DNA from: Aliivibrio wodanis
GTDB taxonomy: Bacteria; Pseudomonadota; Gammaproteobacteria; Enterobacterales; Vibrionaceae
Length of the DNA stretch: 64,000 bases
Assembly: GCA_000953695.1 (NCBI GenBank)
Contig: LN554846.1
Coordinates: 1,426,001-1,490,000 of the forward strand
Reading direction: 5' to 3'
Both the position numbers and the translations under genes were made by a program. The notes beneath the pieces were generated by a model, which searched no databases, was not told the DNA's origin, and was given only the letters and a program-made list of their open reading frames with translations. Below are positions 1-9,561 of this stretch, one piece after another (position 1 is the stretch's first letter; each line of letters opens with the position of its first letter).

Positions 1-1
1 G

Positions 2-97
2 GTATTCATGTTTGGTTGGAGTATCTTGTTCTACCTATGGGTATTCGTATTCGGTCTACCAGTAGGTCCAGGCGCAGCAACGTTCTACACGCCATAG
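2..97 (+). CDS. C-terminal end of an AbgT-like transporter (partial)
   Basis: The window opens inside a reading frame that ends at a TAG at 95-97. The last 31 residues are strongly hydrophobic (a final membrane helix with FGWSILFYLWVFVFG) followed by LPVGPGAATFYTP. A tail of this kind is what I remember from AbgT-family transporters (p-aminobenzoyl-glutamate or related export and import), but only the last helix is visible, so the family call is tentative. A clear terminator follows. The upstream part lies outside the window. Confidence 0.5.
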   Translation, partial: VFMFGWSILFYLWVFVFGLPVGPGAATFYTP

Positions 98-143
98 TCG
101 GCTATAGAATAAGCGCTTAGAAAAGCATAAAATGAAAGACATA

Positions 144-173
144 AAAAAGGCGATCTTCGGATCGCCTTTTTAT
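144..173 (+). terminator. Rho-independent terminator
   Basis: A 7-bp GC-rich stem (GGCGATC / GATCGCC) with a TTCG tetraloop is flanked by an A-run and a T-run, so it could work in both directions. It ends the transporter gene at the left edge. Confidence 0.85.
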
Positions 174-233
174 TTGCATAATAAAACTGAGAAAGGATAA
201 TGACGATATTCAAAATAGGAAGGTGTGGCTGTA

Positions 234-947
234 ATGCGTCTTGATAAGTTCGTTTGTAAAAGTACAGAGTTAACCAAAGATCAGGTATTAGAGCGTATTC
301 ATATGGGAAGGGTTGTTGTTAATAGTGACGTTGTCACTATTGAATCAACACAAGTTCATGAGAATAATATAGTTACTCTGGATAAACAAAAGTTGGTAGC
401 ACGACCTTTCCGCTACCTTATGATGAATAAACCAGCGAATACTATTTGTTCAAATATCGATGAAGTATATCCCTCTTTATTTAATTATATAAAAGAGGGT
501 AATAATACTGAATTACATGTTGCTGGACGTTTAGATGCCGACACAACAGGACTTGTACTCATAACTGATGATGGTCGTTGGTCTTACAATATAATTACCC
601 CTAGTAAGAAGTGCGATAAAACATATAGAGTAGGTTTGCGAAAACCAATAGCAGAAGAGGCGATTATCACCTTTTCTGAAGGTATTAAGCTTCAAGGTGA
701 AACACAACTAACACGGCCTGCGACCTTAAAAATAATTACACCTCAAGAAGTATTACTTACTATTACCGAAGGCAAGTTTCATCAAGTAAAGCGCATGTTT
801 TCTGCTGTTGGCAATAAAGTTACTTTTCTACATAGAGAGAAGATCGGAAAGATCAGTTTGGATCTTTGTGAGGGGGAGTGGCGATATCTAACTTTAGATG
901 AAGTTAACTCTTTTGATAAAAATAATACCAATTCCAATAATAAATAA
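234..947 (+). CDS. rsuA: 16S rRNA pseudouridine synthase, RsuA family
   Basis: Converts a uridine in 16S rRNA (U516 for E. coli RsuA) to pseudouridine. The N-terminus (MRLDKFVCKS) is the start of an S4-like RNA-binding domain. The catalytic motif GRLDADTTGLVLITDDG lies near residues 102-118 and holds the conserved Asp, and FHQVKRMF sits near residue 186. About 237 residues, normal for RsuA/RluE. I chose ATG 234 because RsuA proteins start MRLDKF and AGGAAGG lies about 10 bases upstream; an in-frame GTG at 225 would overlap that site. RsuA is preferred to RluE from the overall pattern, but specificity is not proven by sequence. Confidence 0.85.
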   Translation: MRLDKFVCKSTELTKDQVLERIHMGRVVVNSDVVTIESTQVHENNIVTLDKQKLVARPFRYLMMNKPANTICSNIDEVYPSLFNYIKEGNNTELHVAGRLDADTTGLVLITDDGRWSYNIITPSKKCDKTYRVGLRKPIAEEAIITFSEGIKLQGETQLTRPATLKIITPQEVLLTITEGKFHQVKRMFSAVGNKVTFLHREKIGKISLDLCEGEWRYLTLDEVNSFDKNNTNSNNK

Positions 948-1017
948 TCATCTAATTAAAAGAATTGGTATAAACATAAGTTTTATGGACAAGATCATTC
1001 GTTGAATGAAAGAGATG

Positions 1018-1821
1018 TTATTTTTTCCTAAAAGGCTGAGTGAGCATTTTATCTAATCGTTGCTCGTTTGTTTTTCGGAACAAGGCAATTCCAATTTTCA
1101 TTTCTGGATGACCATCTCTAGGTTTTACTAGGTAAGTCTTTCCAATTCGATCCCAAACAGATAGAAAGAAACCATAATTATTATTCATTTCAGTAACATG
1201 GATAGAGTGATGAACACGATGTACATCTGGAGTTATAACTAGAGCACGTAAATACCGATCTAACCACTTAGGAATATAAAGGTTACTGTGATTAAACATC
1301 GCACTGACATTTAAAATGATCTCAAAAAGAATAACGGCTTCAACAGGGACCCCTAATACTCCAATGGTTGCAATCTTTATTAACATAGATAAGATCATTT
1401 CAATAGGATGAAAGCGAGTACCTGTTGTTACATCAATATCTTGATCGGAATGGTGCATTCGATGCAGTTTCCAAAGTAAAGGAACTTGGTGGAAAAGACG
1501 ATGTTGGAAATAGATAATCCAGTCTAACAATAAGACTGAAAGGAGAATAGTCAGAAAGTAAGGAGTATTAAGATAATTAAATAATCCAATACTTTCTTGT
1601 TGTGTAATTAAGGCCGCATCAATGGCAAGCAGTGGTAGAGTAAGGCGTAAAATTACACTATTAAAGACAATTAAAGCCAGGTTATTTAACCATCGAAGAG
1701 ATTTTTTTTGACTCAGTTTTTTTCGTGGCCAGGTGTATTCAGCTAAAGCAAAAATGATAAATGCAACGATAAAACAGCCTAAACGAAGGGAGTCATTGTA
1801 TTCAATCCAGTTAATTTCCAT
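1018..1821 (-). CDS. Sterol desaturase / fatty acid hydroxylase family membrane protein
   Basis: An integral membrane di-iron oxygenase-family protein of 267 residues. It has several hydrophobic helices in the first 110 residues and the three histidine clusters expected for the family: QHRLFH, HRMHH and HRVHH. These clusters bind the two irons that hydroxylate or desaturate a lipid carbon. Bacterial members act on varied lipids and the substrate cannot be read from sequence. The gene stands alone on the minus strand and its start lies close to that of the divergent tapT gene, so the two may share a promoter region around 1822-1907. Confidence 0.85.
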   Translation of the reverse strand: MEINWIEYNDSLRLGCFIVAFIIFALAEYTWPRKKLSQKKSLRWLNNLALIVFNSVILRLTLPLLAIDAALITQQESIGLFNYLNTPYFLTILLSVLLLDWIIYFQHRLFHQVPLLWKLHRMHHSDQDIDVTTGTRFHPIEMILSMLIKIATIGVLGVPVEAVILFEIILNVSAMFNHSNLYIPKWLDRYLRALVITPDVHRVHHSIHVTEMNNNYGFFLSVWDRIGKTYLVKPRDGHPEMKIGIALFRKTNEQRLDKMLTQPFRKK

Positions 1822-1907
1822 TAGGAATTCTCTTATAGAACTTGTTATTACTTACACTGTAAGTAAAATGCGCTTCTTTTTCCATATAAATAGCTTGGTT
1901 ATTACAA

Positions 1908-2651
1908 ATGCGTATTCACAAAGTTCACCAATTACACAAAGAGAGATTAGCTCGTTCTACAAAACCCTTCAATGCGCGTGGGGCTAATGTAAACCGCTGT
2001 GAATTTTGCCAAGTCCATAAAGATTACTGTATTTGTGAGCATCAACCTGCAGTTAAGTCTAGTGCTGCTTTTTTGTTGATTATGTTTGATACAGAAGTTT
2101 TAAAACCAAGTAATACTGGAAAGCTAATCGCAGATTTAATCCCTGACACACATGCTTATTTGTGGTCTCGTACAGAGCCAAATCCAGATATGCTAGCTCT
2201 ATTGCAGAATGAATCGTATCAGCCTTTTGTTATTTTCCCTGAAGAGCAAATTGAAAATAAATCTCTTGTAACAAATGAGATCGCTACGGAAGCAGGAAAG
2301 ACACCTTTGTTTATTCTCCTTGATGGTAGTTGGAGGGAAGCGGGGCGCATGTATCGTAAAAGTACTTATCTTCATCAATTACCAGTATTGTCGTTTAACA
2401 GTGATCATCTTTCTAGTTATATCATGCGAAAAGCTTCTAAAGATCATCAGCTAGCTACAGCTGAAGTGGCAAGTTTGGTGCTTGATTTATTTGGTGAAAG
2501 AGAAAATGCGAAGCACCTTGAGTGCTGGTTTGAACTGTTTAGAGAGCATTATTTATACAGCAAACGCCCAGTAAAAGGGGTAGAGCGTGGAATGGGTTTA
2601 AAACGCTTGATGGAATTTCGTACAGAACTGAAAGTTAATAACCAAATCTAA
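1908..2651 (+). CDS. tapT: tRNA-uridine aminocarboxypropyltransferase (DTW domain)
   Basis: A DTW-domain enzyme of the TapT (YfiP) type that transfers the 3-amino-3-carboxypropyl group of S-adenosylmethionine to U47 of tRNA, giving acp3U. The cysteine cluster near residues 32-43 (CEFCQVHKDYCIC) is the family zinc-like site. The signature loop is present as LLDGSWREAGRM near residue 137, with Ser in the usual Thr position of the DTW-like motif. At 247 residues the length fits. Start ATG 1908 gives MRIHKVHQLHKERLARSTKPF, typical of vibrio homologues. Confidence 0.85.
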   Translation: MRIHKVHQLHKERLARSTKPFNARGANVNRCEFCQVHKDYCICEHQPAVKSSAAFLLIMFDTEVLKPSNTGKLIADLIPDTHAYLWSRTEPNPDMLALLQNESYQPFVIFPEEQIENKSLVTNEIATEAGKTPLFILLDGSWREAGRMYRKSTYLHQLPVLSFNSDHLSSYIMRKASKDHQLATAEVASLVLDLFGERENAKHLECWFELFREHYLYSKRPVKGVERGMGLKRLMEFRTELKVNNQI

Positions 2652-2777
2652 TGGAGTTTTGAGGTTCATTTCACACAAAAAACCAGTGAATATCGATTGG
2701 GTCACAGTCTGTATTTATAAAAATTAGGTAAGATAACACCATAAAAAATTTAGAATAGATTAGGATAAGGATACCTT

Positions 2778-3689
2778 ATGTACTACGGTTTTGATGTGGG
2801 TGGCACAAAGATTGAATTTGGTGCGTTTAATGAAAACCTTGAGCGTATTGCTACTGAGCGAATTCCGACACAAACGGAAGATTACGCATTATTGGTTGAT
2901 GATATTGCAGGCTTAATTGCAAAGTATGACGCTGAGTTTGGTGTTGAAGGCAAAGTTGGTTTAGGTATTCCAGGAATGGAGGATGCCGAAACAGGGGCAC
3001 TATTAACAAGTAATGTTCCTGCTGCTAAAGGTCAGTTTTTACGTAAAGACTTAGAAGCAAAAATTGGTCGTTCAGTAAAAATTGATAATGATGCGAACTG
3101 TTTTGCATTATCAGAAGCGTGGGATGAAGAATTAAAAGATTCCCCTTCAGTAATGGGCCTAATCTTGGGTACAGGCTTTGGTGGTGGTTTAATTTTTGAT
3201 GGTCAAGCATTCTCTGGTTACAGTCATGTAGCAGGGGAGTTAGGTCATTCACGCTTACCAATCGACGCATGGTTTCATTTAGGTGAGAACGCACCTTTAC
3301 TAGGCTGTGGTTGTGGTAATAAAGGTTGTTTAGATAGCTATCTTTCTGGTCGTGGTTTTGAGCTACTTTATGCTCACTATTACGGTGAAGAGAAAAAAGC
3401 GATTGATATCATCAAAGCGAATGAAGCCGGTGATGAAAAAGCGGTAGAACATGTTGAACGCTTTATGGAATTATTAGCTATCTGTTTTGCTAACCTGTTT
3501 ACTTGTTTTGATCCGCATGTAGTTGCACTGGGTGGTGGTTTATCTAACTTTGAATTGATTTATGAAGAGTTACCAAAACGTCTTCCAAAACATTTATTAT
3601 CAGTAGCTCGCGTTCCTCGTATTATTAAAGCGAAACACGGTGATTCTGGCGGTGTTCGTGGCGCGGCATTCTTAAATATTAAAGAATAA
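2778..3689 (+). CDS. nagK: N-acetylglucosamine kinase (ROK family)
   Basis: Phosphorylates N-acetyl-D-glucosamine with ATP to GlcNAc-6-phosphate, used in amino-sugar salvage after chitin breakdown or wall recycling. A ROK-family protein of 303 residues: ATP-binding [10 protein letters not shown] at 6-15, DNDANC at 103-108 containing the catalytic Asp, GELGH at 153-157, and the zinc site CGCGNKGC at 177-184. The start is preceded by AAGGA about 9 bases upstream. A long hairpin terminator follows. A chitinase gene lies 17 kb to the right, in keeping with a chitin-using organism, though the two are not linked in an operon. Confidence 0.93.
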   Translation: MYYGFDVGGTKIEFGAFNENLERIATERIPTQTEDYALLVDDIAGLIAKYDAEFGVEGKVGLGIPGMEDAETGALLTSNVPAAKGQFLRKDLEAKIGRSVKIDNDANCFALSEAWDEELKDSPSVMGLILGTGFGGGLIFDGQAFSGYSHVAGELGHSRLPIDAWFHLGENAPLLGCGCGNKGCLDSYLSGRGFELLYAHYYGEEKKAIDIIKANEAGDEKAVEHVERFMELLAICFANLFTCFDPHVVALGGGLSNFELIYEELPKRLPKHLLSVARVPRIIKAKHGDSGGVRGAAFLNIKE

Positions 3690-3727
3690 ACCGACGCACT
3701 ACACGATAGAATAGAAAATGCAGATAC

Positions 3728-3783
3728 AAAAAGAGCCTCATGTTGTTTGTTATTACTAACAGATAAACAGAGGCTCTTTTTTG
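3728..3783. terminator. Bidirectional terminator between nagK and a minus-strand gene
   Basis: Arms AAAAAGAGCCTC (3728-3739) and GAGGCTCTTTTTT (3770-3782) pair over 12 bp and end in a T-run on either strand. It serves the convergent nagK and the small secreted-protein gene. Confidence 0.85.
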
Positions 3784-3793
3784 ATAGTGGCAA

Positions 3794-4132
3794 TCAATTT
3801 AATAATTCGAAAAATAATTGCCCGTGTTTGATCCCCGTAAATTTAATTTCCATGCCTGAAACGTTTCTGCCAGTAAAATTATCAGGTGTCATATCTAAAA
3901 ATAGGTTTGAGATATTTGCTTCAAGTTCACATGCTGAGAAGTCAAAGTAAAGCCCTTTAGATATACAACGTAATTGAACGGGCTTAGCTCCATAGGCTGC
4001 ATCATCAATACGATATATCGTGCCAATTTCAGGAGCATTCTTTAAACCACCAAGAGCAGCTAGAGGTAAGGTTTCAGAAGCTAATGTAGTATGGGATAGT
4101 AATAAAGCAATGAGGAAAAACTTAACTTTCAT
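3794..4132 (-). CDS. Small secreted protein of unknown function
   Basis: A 112-residue protein with a clear Sec signal peptide (MKVKFFLIALLLSHTTLASE, cleavage likely after ALA/AS-type residues near 19). The mature part has two cysteines (in LRCISKG and SACELE) that could form a disulfide in the periplasm. I do not recognise the family. It stands alone, convergent with nagK and sharing its terminator. The codon choice resembles the neighbours and the signal peptide is good, so it is probably a real gene. Confidence 0.65.
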   Translation of the reverse strand: MKVKFFLIALLLSHTTLASETLPLAALGGLKNAPEIGTIYRIDDAAYGAKPVQLRCISKGLYFDFSACELEANISNLFLDMTPDNFTGRNVSGMEIKFTGIKHGQLFFELLN

Positions 4133-4228
4133 ATCATTTTACTCTTAATATTAAAATTTATTAAATAGTAACGATTTGAAAAATGAAGCGGGGGATTTAT
4201 CGTATGACTCTAGAAGTAAATCACAAAT

Positions 4229-4270
4229 AATAATAATCAGTAATCTATTATTAGATTACTGATTATTTTG
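4229..4270. terminator. Inverted repeat, probable terminator
   Basis: Arms of about 15 bp (AATAATCAGTAATCT and AGATTACTGATTATT) surround a short loop and run into TTTTG. It lies just downstream of the minus-strand SEC-C gene. The stem is AT-rich, so its strength is uncertain. Confidence 0.5.
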
Positions 4271-4276
4271 TTGATA

Positions 4277-4609
4277 TTAAGCACAACATTTTTTGTATTT
4301 TTTACCGCTACCACAAGAACATACATCGTTGCGGTTAGGTGTTTTTTCAAAGCGAGTTGTTTTAGGCTTGTTTAATACGCCTTCAAGCTCAAGAATATTT
4401 TCTTCTTTCTCAGCATTCACTTCGATGTTTGCGAATAAGTCATGCTCAGTAAGCTGCGCTTCAATTTCAACTTTACGATCTTCTGTTTGAACAACTAAAG
4501 TTAGTGGTGCTTCTTCAGTACCTAACTTAACGTCACGCTTAGTGTTAAAACCAGATTTAACGTGGTTTTGACGAGTTTCGATACGACCTTTGAAGAACAT
4601 TTTAGACAT
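4277..4609 (-). CDS. SEC-C zinc-motif protein (PBPRA1643-like)
   Basis: A 110-residue protein whose C-terminus is the SecA-type zinc motif RNDVCSCGSGKKYKKCCA, which binds one zinc through CxCx8CC. The first two thirds form a separate small acidic and beta-rich region with no motif I know. Small stand-alone SEC-C proteins of this layout are common in vibrios and Photobacterium; their role is unknown. The gene is monocistronic, with a hairpin directly after its stop. Confidence 0.75.
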   Translation of the reverse strand: MSKMFFKGRIETRQNHVKSGFNTKRDVKLGTEEAPLTLVVQTEDRKVEIEAQLTEHDLFANIEVNAEKEENILELEGVLNKPKTTRFEKTPNRNDVCSCGSGKKYKKCCA

Positions 4610-4695
4610 CTTGGAGCCTTATAATTTTTGAACACAGTATTTTAAGCACTTTATACCATCAAAGTGCCTAGCAATAAACTAGAATACTAATTTAT

Positions 4696-6477
4696 TTAAA
4701 CTCTCGAACCCAGAGGAATAATTGTTACCTTCTGACCAATATCTACCGACTCGACTTCAGGTTGTACTTCAATTAGGCAGTTTGCTTCGCTCATTGAACG
4801 TAAGATACCCGATCCTTGCTTACCTGTGGTTACTACTTCCATTTGACCATTTTGGTTAATCGAGTAAATACCACGGCTGTATTCAGTTCGGCCAGTGCGA
4901 GAACGAATAAATTCTTTAGCAATTGCCGTAAAAGTCTCAGGTTTCCAGTCATCTTCGCCTTGAAGTTTACGCAATGCAGGTTCAACAAATTGTAAGAACG
5001 CCACCATTACTGCGACAGGGTTACCCGGTAAACCGAAGAAAGGGGTATCACCAATATGACCAAACGCAAGAGGGCGACCCGGACGCATATTTATACGCCA
5101 GAAGTTAATATTCCCCAACTTATCTAGAATCGTTTTAATGTAATCGGCATCACCAACTGAGACACCACCAGAAGATAAGATCATATCCGCTTGTTGTGAT
5201 GCTTGAGAAAGCGTTGATTCTAAAGCGGTTTCACTGTCTTCAATGATGCCAAAATCAATCACTTCACAACCGATCTTCTGTAATAACGCCGTCAACGTGA
5301 AGCGGTTAGAATCATAAATTGAATTGGCTTTTTGTGCTTCACCCGGTGCTTGAACTTCATCACCAGTAGAAAAAATAGCGACTTTTGTTTTTGAAATAAC
5401 AGGAATAGAAGCAATACCTAAAGAAGCAAGCATACCGACTTCAGGAGCCGTAATACGTGAACCTTTAGCCACACAGGTTTGGTCGATAGCAAGATCTTCA
5501 CCTGCTAGACGAACGTTTTGTCCTTTACGAATACCAGATTTTCCTGCATCAAAACGAACTTGATTGCCTTCTTGAGTTGCTTGTTCACGCATGATCACGG
5601 TATTACCATTTTCAGGCACTGGTGCGCCTGTCATGATTTTCGCCGCTTCACCGTGTTGAAGAGGGTGCTCGTAACTGTGACCGGCCATGATCTCGGCAAC
5701 TACGGTGTAGCTTTCACGCTCTATATCATCCCCACAAATCACATAACCATCCATCGCGGAATTATTATGTTGAGGAACATTGATTGGCGATAAAATATCT
5801 TGAGCCGCTAATGCATTAATGGATTCAACTAAAGAGACATTGTTTTGTGAGTTTAGTGGTGTGATGGCCTCTAAAATCTTAGCTCTACCTTGACTAACAG
5901 ATAAAAAAGCAGGTGATAATTCATCACAGTTAGCTGATAGGTCACTTTGTTGTTTATGTTGATGTTGTTTTACGTAGTCAACAATGAACGCAGTTATTGC
6001 ATCGGTATCGTTGATGTCCATTTGAGGCAGTTCTGATTCTGCTTTTGAGTCTGCTGCAATCGCAATGATGTTATCATCTTCTGGGAAGATCCACGGCTTA
6101 CCGACTTCATCACGGTGCAATTCAATCTTGGTGTATGGCAGTTGCTTAAAGCCTTCAATAAGAATCAAATCAAGTTCAGTTTGATCTAACTTATTGATTA
6201 GTTGCTGACAGGTAGTTTCTTCATTAGGCGTTTCAGTAATTAACGCATTACGAAAACGAGAGCTGATCAACATTTGGCTCGCACCAGCTTTACGTAAACG
6301 GTAGCTGTCTTTGCCTTCTTGGTCGATATCAAAATTATGATGAGCGTGTTTTATGACTGCGACTTTTAGTCCCATTTCATTCAGTTTTGGTAATAGCTTT
6401 TCTAATAATGTCGTTTTACCTGTGCCGCTATAAGCAGCAAAACCCAATGAAGGGATAGACGCAGTCGTTAAGCTCAT
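4696..6477 (-). CDS. moeA: MobB-MoeA fusion: molybdopterin cofactor adaptor and molybdotransferase
   Basis: 593 residues, about twice the size of either parent. The N-terminal 170 residues are MobB: Walker A YSGTGKTT at 16-23, then [10 protein letters not shown]. From about residue 190 it is Moe[23 protein letters not shown] and [11 protein letters not shown] mark the MPT-binding and catalytic domain. MoeA inserts molybdate (or tungstate) into adenylated molybdopterin; MobB assists the guanine-dinucleotide step carried out by MobA. The start overlaps the mobA stop by 4 bases, so the two are translated together. As the last gene of the tup-mob operon it links metal uptake to formation of the bis-MGD cofactor needed by the formate dehydrogenase at 41 kb. 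Confidence 0.9.
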   Translation of the reverse strand: MSLTTASIPSLGFAAYSGTGKTTLLEKLLPKLNEMGLKVAVIKHAHHNFDIDQEGKDSYRLRKAGASQMLISSRFRNALITETPNEETTCQQLINKLDQTELDLILIEGFKQLPYTKIELHRDEVGKPWIFPEDDNIIAIAADSKAESELPQMDINDTDAITAFIVDYVKQHQHKQQSDLSANCDELSPAFLSVSQGRAKILEAITPLNSQNNVSLVESINALAAQDILSPINVPQHNNSAMDGYVICGDDIERESYTVVAEIMAGHSYEHPLQHGEAAKIMTGAPVPENGNTVIMREQATQEGNQVRFDAGKSGIRKGQNVRLAGEDLAIDQTCVAKGSRITAPEVGMLASLGIASIPVISKTKVAIFSTGDEVQAPGEAQKANSIYDSNRFTLTALLQKIGCEVIDFGIIEDSETALESTLSQASQQADMILSSGGVSVGDADYIKTILDKLGNINFWRINMRPGRPLAFGHIGDTPFFGLPGNPVAVMVAFLQFVEPALRKLQGEDDWKPETFTAIAKEFIRSRTGRTEYSRGIYSINQNGQMEVVTTGKQGSGILRSMSEANCLIEVQPEVESVDIGQKVTIIPLGSRV

Positions 6478-7058
6478 AATAAAGATCCAAATTGTTCGAG
6501 TTCTTGGGGGCTATTCAAATTGATAAAAGCATTTGGATAGTTAGAGAAATCAGCAAAGACGGTATTACACTCTTTGTATAATAGAATGATTTTTCTATCA
6601 CCACGCGCTAAGAAAGCATCAATTTTAGGAATAATACGTTTGTGCATTAAAGTCACAACCGGTTGCATGTATTCGCCATCATGAGCGACTACAATATCCG
6701 TATCTTCTTTTACCGCATCACACAATAAAGCAACAAGGTTGTCAGGTAGGTTAGGGGAGTCACAAGGAATAAAGCCAACCCAATCAGAATTCATATTGAT
6801 TAAACCTGAATGCATTCCTGCCAATGGCCCTGGGTAATCGCTAAACTGGTCAGAAAACGTGACGCCGTAACTTGTGTATTGTTCGATACTGCGATTAGCG
6901 TTGATGGCAATCTGATCGGTTTGAGGCGCTAATATGTCTATTGCATGTTCGATGAGTGGTTTATTTTTAAAAGCGACAAAACCTTTATCTTGACCACCCA
7001 TACGACGAGCTTGACCACCCGCTAAAATTACCCAACTAGTTTGCTTTGGCTGGAGCAT
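6474..7058 (-). CDS. mobA: Molybdenum cofactor guanylyltransferase
   Basis: Attaches GMP from GTP to molybdopterin, yielding the MGD cofactor. The nucleotide-binding start is [18 protein letters not shown], with [11 protein letters not shown] and the acidic metal-site region [10 protein letters not shown] near residue 100. About 194 residues, the usual length. I chose ATG 7058 (MLQPKQTSW) because AAGGA lies 7-8 bases upstream; a TTG 18 bases earlier is less likely. The start lies 23 bases inside the end of tupC and the stop overlaps the start of the MobB-MoeA gene, so translation is tightly coupled through the operon. Confidence 0.9.
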   Translation of the reverse strand: MLQPKQTSWVILAGGQARRMGGQDKGFVAFKNKPLIEHAIDILAPQTDQIAINANRSIEQYTSYGVTFSDQFSDYPGPLAGMHSGLINMNSDWVGFIPCDSPNLPDNLVALLCDAVKEDTDIVVAHDGEYMQPVVTLMHKRIIPKIDAFLARGDRKIILLYKECNTVFADFSNYPNAFINLNSPQELEQFGSLL

Positions 7059-7743
7059 ACTTATCCTTGCTAACAATCACTTTCAATTGTGTTGATTCTA
7101 TCAGCTTTGCGTCCGAAATGGTCCATTGACGATGACAAATTTCAGTTAAGGCATTGGTTTGGTGGCTGGTTACTACAATACTAGAGCCGCGTTCGAGTAG
7201 ATCTTTGGCCATAATAACCAATAATTGTATAGATTCTTGGTCAACGCTCGCACTTGGTTCATCCATTAGTAAAATAGACGGTTTTAGTACCCAAGCTCGT
7301 GCCATAGCGACACGCTGTTTTTCACCACCAGATAAAACAGAAATATGTTCATCTGCTAAGGTTTCTAAACCCACCATGCGTAGAGCATTGATCACCATAT
7401 TACGTTTTTCAAGCTTATTCATGGCGGTGTATTTCATGCCATAAATAACGTTATCGAAAACAGTCCCATCAAATAAAAATGGGTTTTGATGCAGGTACAC
7501 AATTTGATTATTGCCTGAGCGACCAAACAAACGTGCAGTCCAGTGTGGTTGATTAAGGTTAAGCTTACCGGTTGTTGGGTTTTGTAACCCAGATAAAATC
7601 TTAAGTAATGTTGTTTTACCTACGCCATTAGCACCACGTAAATAGACAGATTCTTTTGGCCCTAATGATAAATGTGGGATGTGAAAAAGCACACGATCAT
7701 TAAATCGCATCGATAGATTATCGGCAGTAATTCTTATTGTCAT
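7036..7743 (-). CDS. tupC: Tungstate ABC transporter, ATP-binding protein
   Basis: Powers import of tungstate through TupB. A 235-residue ABC ATPase: Walker [10 protein letters not shown] near residue 38, a Q-loop in YLHQNPF, signature LSGGEKQR and Walker [13 protein letters not shown], then the switch His in VTSHQ. The assignment to tungstate rather than molybdate rests on the neighbouring TupA and TupB types. It sits 12 bases after tupB. It lacks the C-terminal TOBE-like extension found in ModC, as TupC proteins do. Confidence 0.88.
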   Translation of the reverse strand: MTIRITADNLSMRFNDRVLFHIPHLSLGPKESVYLRGANGVGKTTLLKILSGLQNPTTGKLNLNQPHWTARLFGRSGNNQIVYLHQNPFLFDGTVFDNVIYGMKYTAMNKLEKRNMVINALRMVGLETLADEHISVLSGGEKQRVAMARAWVLKPSILLMDEPSASVDQESIQLLVIMAKDLLERGSSIVVTSHQTNALTEICHRQWTISDAKLIESTQLKVIVSKDKYAPAKAN

Positions 7744-7755
7744 TTTTTATGCCTA

Positions 7756-8454
7756 CTAAGTACGTAAATACCCTTTACCACGAGTGATAGAGAGTAAAAA
7801 GTTTAACACCAGAGCTAAAATTAATAGCACCATACCAAGAGCAACCCCTTGAGCAAACGCACCTTTTTGGCTTTCCATAGCGATTGCGGTTGGAATGTTT
7901 CGTGTAACATTAAAGATGTTACCGCCGACCATCATAGAGCAGCCGACTTCGGTGATAATTCGAGAAAATCCTGCAATAACAGCTGCTAGGATAGGAAACC
8001 GTGTTTCCCAAATTAAGCTACCAAATGCTCGTGGCAACGAAGCTCCTAGAGTAAATGCAGTTTCCCAGACTCGTCGATCACTGTGTTGAAATGCGCCGTG
8101 CATCATCGCGACCATAATAGGGAAACAGATAAACATTTGACCGATGATCATCGCTTCTTGAGTAAAAAGTAGTTGCCAATCACCAAGGGGACCTGAACGA
8201 GAGAGCATCATATACAGCAATAAACCGATAACGACAGTAGGTACCGATTGTAAGGTATTAATAATAGAGAGCAGTAGCCACCGCCCAGGAAACGAGCCAT
8301 AAGCAAGCGTAAAAGCGAGCAATAGTGCAGGAAGTAATACAACCGCCATTGCAAATAATGAGACAGAAAACGAAACACCGACGATGCTCCATAATGCCGT
8401 ATCACCACTGAACAGTAATTGAATGGCTTCGTGAGAGGTGGCTAATATAGTCAT
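7756..8454 (-). CDS. tupB: Tungstate ABC transporter, permease
   Basis: Inner-membrane channel of the tungstate importer. 232 residues with about five to six hydrophobic helices. The EAA-type cytoplasmic loop that docks the ATPase reads ETAFTLGASLPRAFGSLIW, near residue 136. It starts only 3 bases after the tupA stop, so the two are co-transcribed. TupB-type permeases are close to the tungstate (Tup) branch rather than ModB; the call is supported by TupA next to it. Confidence 0.88.
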   Translation of the reverse strand: MTILATSHEAIQLLFSGDTALWSIVGVSFSVSLFAMAVVLLPALLLAFTLAYGSFPGRWLLLSIINTLQSVPTVVIGLLLYMMLSRSGPLGDWQLLFTQEAMIIGQMFICFPIMVAMMHGAFQHSDRRVWETAFTLGASLPRAFGSLIWETRFPILAAVIAGFSRIITEVGCSMMVGGNIFNVTRNIPTAIAMESQKGAFAQGVALGMVLLILALVLNFLLSITRGKGYLRT

Positions 8455-8457
8455 GGA

Positions 8458-9279
8458 TTATTTAGCGTCCGCAGTGAACAGTTGCTTGCCACTCAGTTTG
8501 AAACTATTAATCAATGCTTGGCCTTTATCGCTGACTAACCAATCACTGAATGCTTGAGCACCTTTGGTGTTTAAATTGTTGTAACGCTCAGGGTTAATAA
8601 GAATCACTTGGTAAGGGTTAAATAGACGCTTGTCGCCTTCAACCATGATCTCAAGGTCAAGTTTGTTCTGGTAAGCTAACCAAGTGCCACGGTCTGTTAA
8701 TGTGTAAGCTTGTAGCTCAGAGGTCATATTCAATGTTGGTCCCATACCTTGGCCAACGGCTTTGTAGCCACCGAAGTTTGGTTCAATTTTCGCTTGAGAC
8801 CATAAGATCAGTTCTTTTTTGTTTGTACCAGAATCATCACCGCGAGAAACAAACGTTGCATTAGTTTCTGCCATTTTCTCAAATGCAGCAGTCACGTCTT
8901 TCATACCGTGGATGTGTGCAGGATCAGCTTTAGGGCCAACAAGTACGAAATCATTGTACATTAGTGCTTTTGGTTCAATACCGTAGCCTTTTTCAACAAA
9001 ATCAGCTTCTGCTTTAGGTGCATGAGTCATCACTAAATCAACATCACCGTTTTCGCCCATTTTTAGCGCTTTGCCTGTGCCTGCAGCTAATACTTGAACT
9101 TCATAACCTGAATCTTTTTTAAACACAGGTAAGATATAATCTAGTAGACCCGAGTGGTAAGTACTTGTTGTTGTCGCTAGACGTACAACGCTTGCGTCAT
9201 CCGCATATACATTCGTTGCCGAAAAAGAACCCAGAGCCACAACAGCCATTGCTGAAAACGTACTGATTTTATTGTTCAT
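8458..9279 (-). CDS. tupA: Tungstate-binding periplasmic protein
   Basis: Captures tungstate in the periplasm for TupBC. 273 residues with a signal peptide (MNNKISTFSAMAVVALGSFS, cleavage after VYA). The family oxyanion-binding signature is clear: ATTTSTYHSGLLDYILPVF just after the signal sequence, then TGKALKMGENGDVDLVMTHAP and FVSRGDDSGTNKKE. These Thr/Ser and Arg residues form the oxyanion pocket in TupA. It is the first gene of the tupABC-mobA-mobB/moeA operon and is preceded by a sequence with sigma-54 promoter spacing (9349-9364). Confidence 0.92.
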   Translation of the reverse strand: MNNKISTFSAMAVVALGSFSATNVYADDASVVRLATTTSTYHSGLLDYILPVFKKDSGYEVQVLAAGTGKALKMGENGDVDLVMTHAPKAEADFVEKGYGIEPKALMYNDFVLVGPKADPAHIHGMKDVTAAFEKMAETNATFVSRGDDSGTNKKELILWSQAKIEPNFGGYKAVGQGMGPTLNMTSELQAYTLTDRGTWLAYQNKLDLEIMVEGDKRLFNPYQVILINPERYNNLNTKGAQAFSDWLVSDKGQALINSFKLSGKQLFTADAK

Positions 9280-9348
9280 GTTATATCCATGTAATGAAGT
9301 TAAATATCACTGCAAATGCAATGAGTGAATAGACTTATTGGCTATAAA

Positions 9349-9364
9349 GCAATCCTTATGCCAA
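9349..9364 (-). promoter_or_regulatory. Probable sigma-54 promoter of the tup-mob operon
   Basis: On the minus strand the sequence reads TTGGCATAAGGATTGC. The GG and GC elements are separated by exactly 10 bases, the rule for -24/-12 promoters. It lies about 70 bases before the tupA start. It matches, at 15 of 16 bases, the putative promoter before the DUF3305 gene at 37338. Confidence 0.8.
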
Positions 9365-9453
9365 ATTTTTTGCTGATATTTTTATCCATAAGATAATGAT
9401 ATATAAGCAATTGAAGGGTATTTTCACATAAAAACCCTACAAAAAATGTGACT

Positions 9454-9468
9454 AGGACAAAATGTCTC
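9454..9468. promoter_or_regulatory. Candidate enhancer site A for the adjacent sigma-54 regulator
   Basis: AGGACAAAATGTCTC fits a palindrome of the form RGGACA-N3-TGTCYC. It lies about 90-100 bases upstream of the tupA sigma-54 promoter and about 100 bases before the regulator gene. A weaker related sequence (GGATACATTTTGTAG) lies at 9477-9491. The same motif recurs before the formate dehydrogenase operon. Confidence 0.6.
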
Positions 9469-9510
9469 ATACGAAAGGATACATTTTGTAGAATTAAAGG
9501 TAGAATAAGT

Positions 9511-9525
9511 AGGACATTTTGACCC
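9511..9525. promoter_or_regulatory. Candidate enhancer site B for the adjacent sigma-54 regulator
   Basis: AGGACATTTTGACCC is a second copy of the palindrome, centred 57 bases from site A and about 37 bases before the regulator start. It could activate the tup operon from a distance and also allow autoregulation of the regulator gene. Confidence 0.6.
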
Positions 9526-9561
9526 ACATATCTCGTTAAAGCGCATAAATTAGGAAGCTCT

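Noticed and set aside
925-971. ATACCAATTC / GAATTGGTAT inverted repeat at the end of rsuA
   Set aside because: The arms are 28 bases apart and AT-rich with no T-run; similar short repeats recur elsewhere (near 26275).
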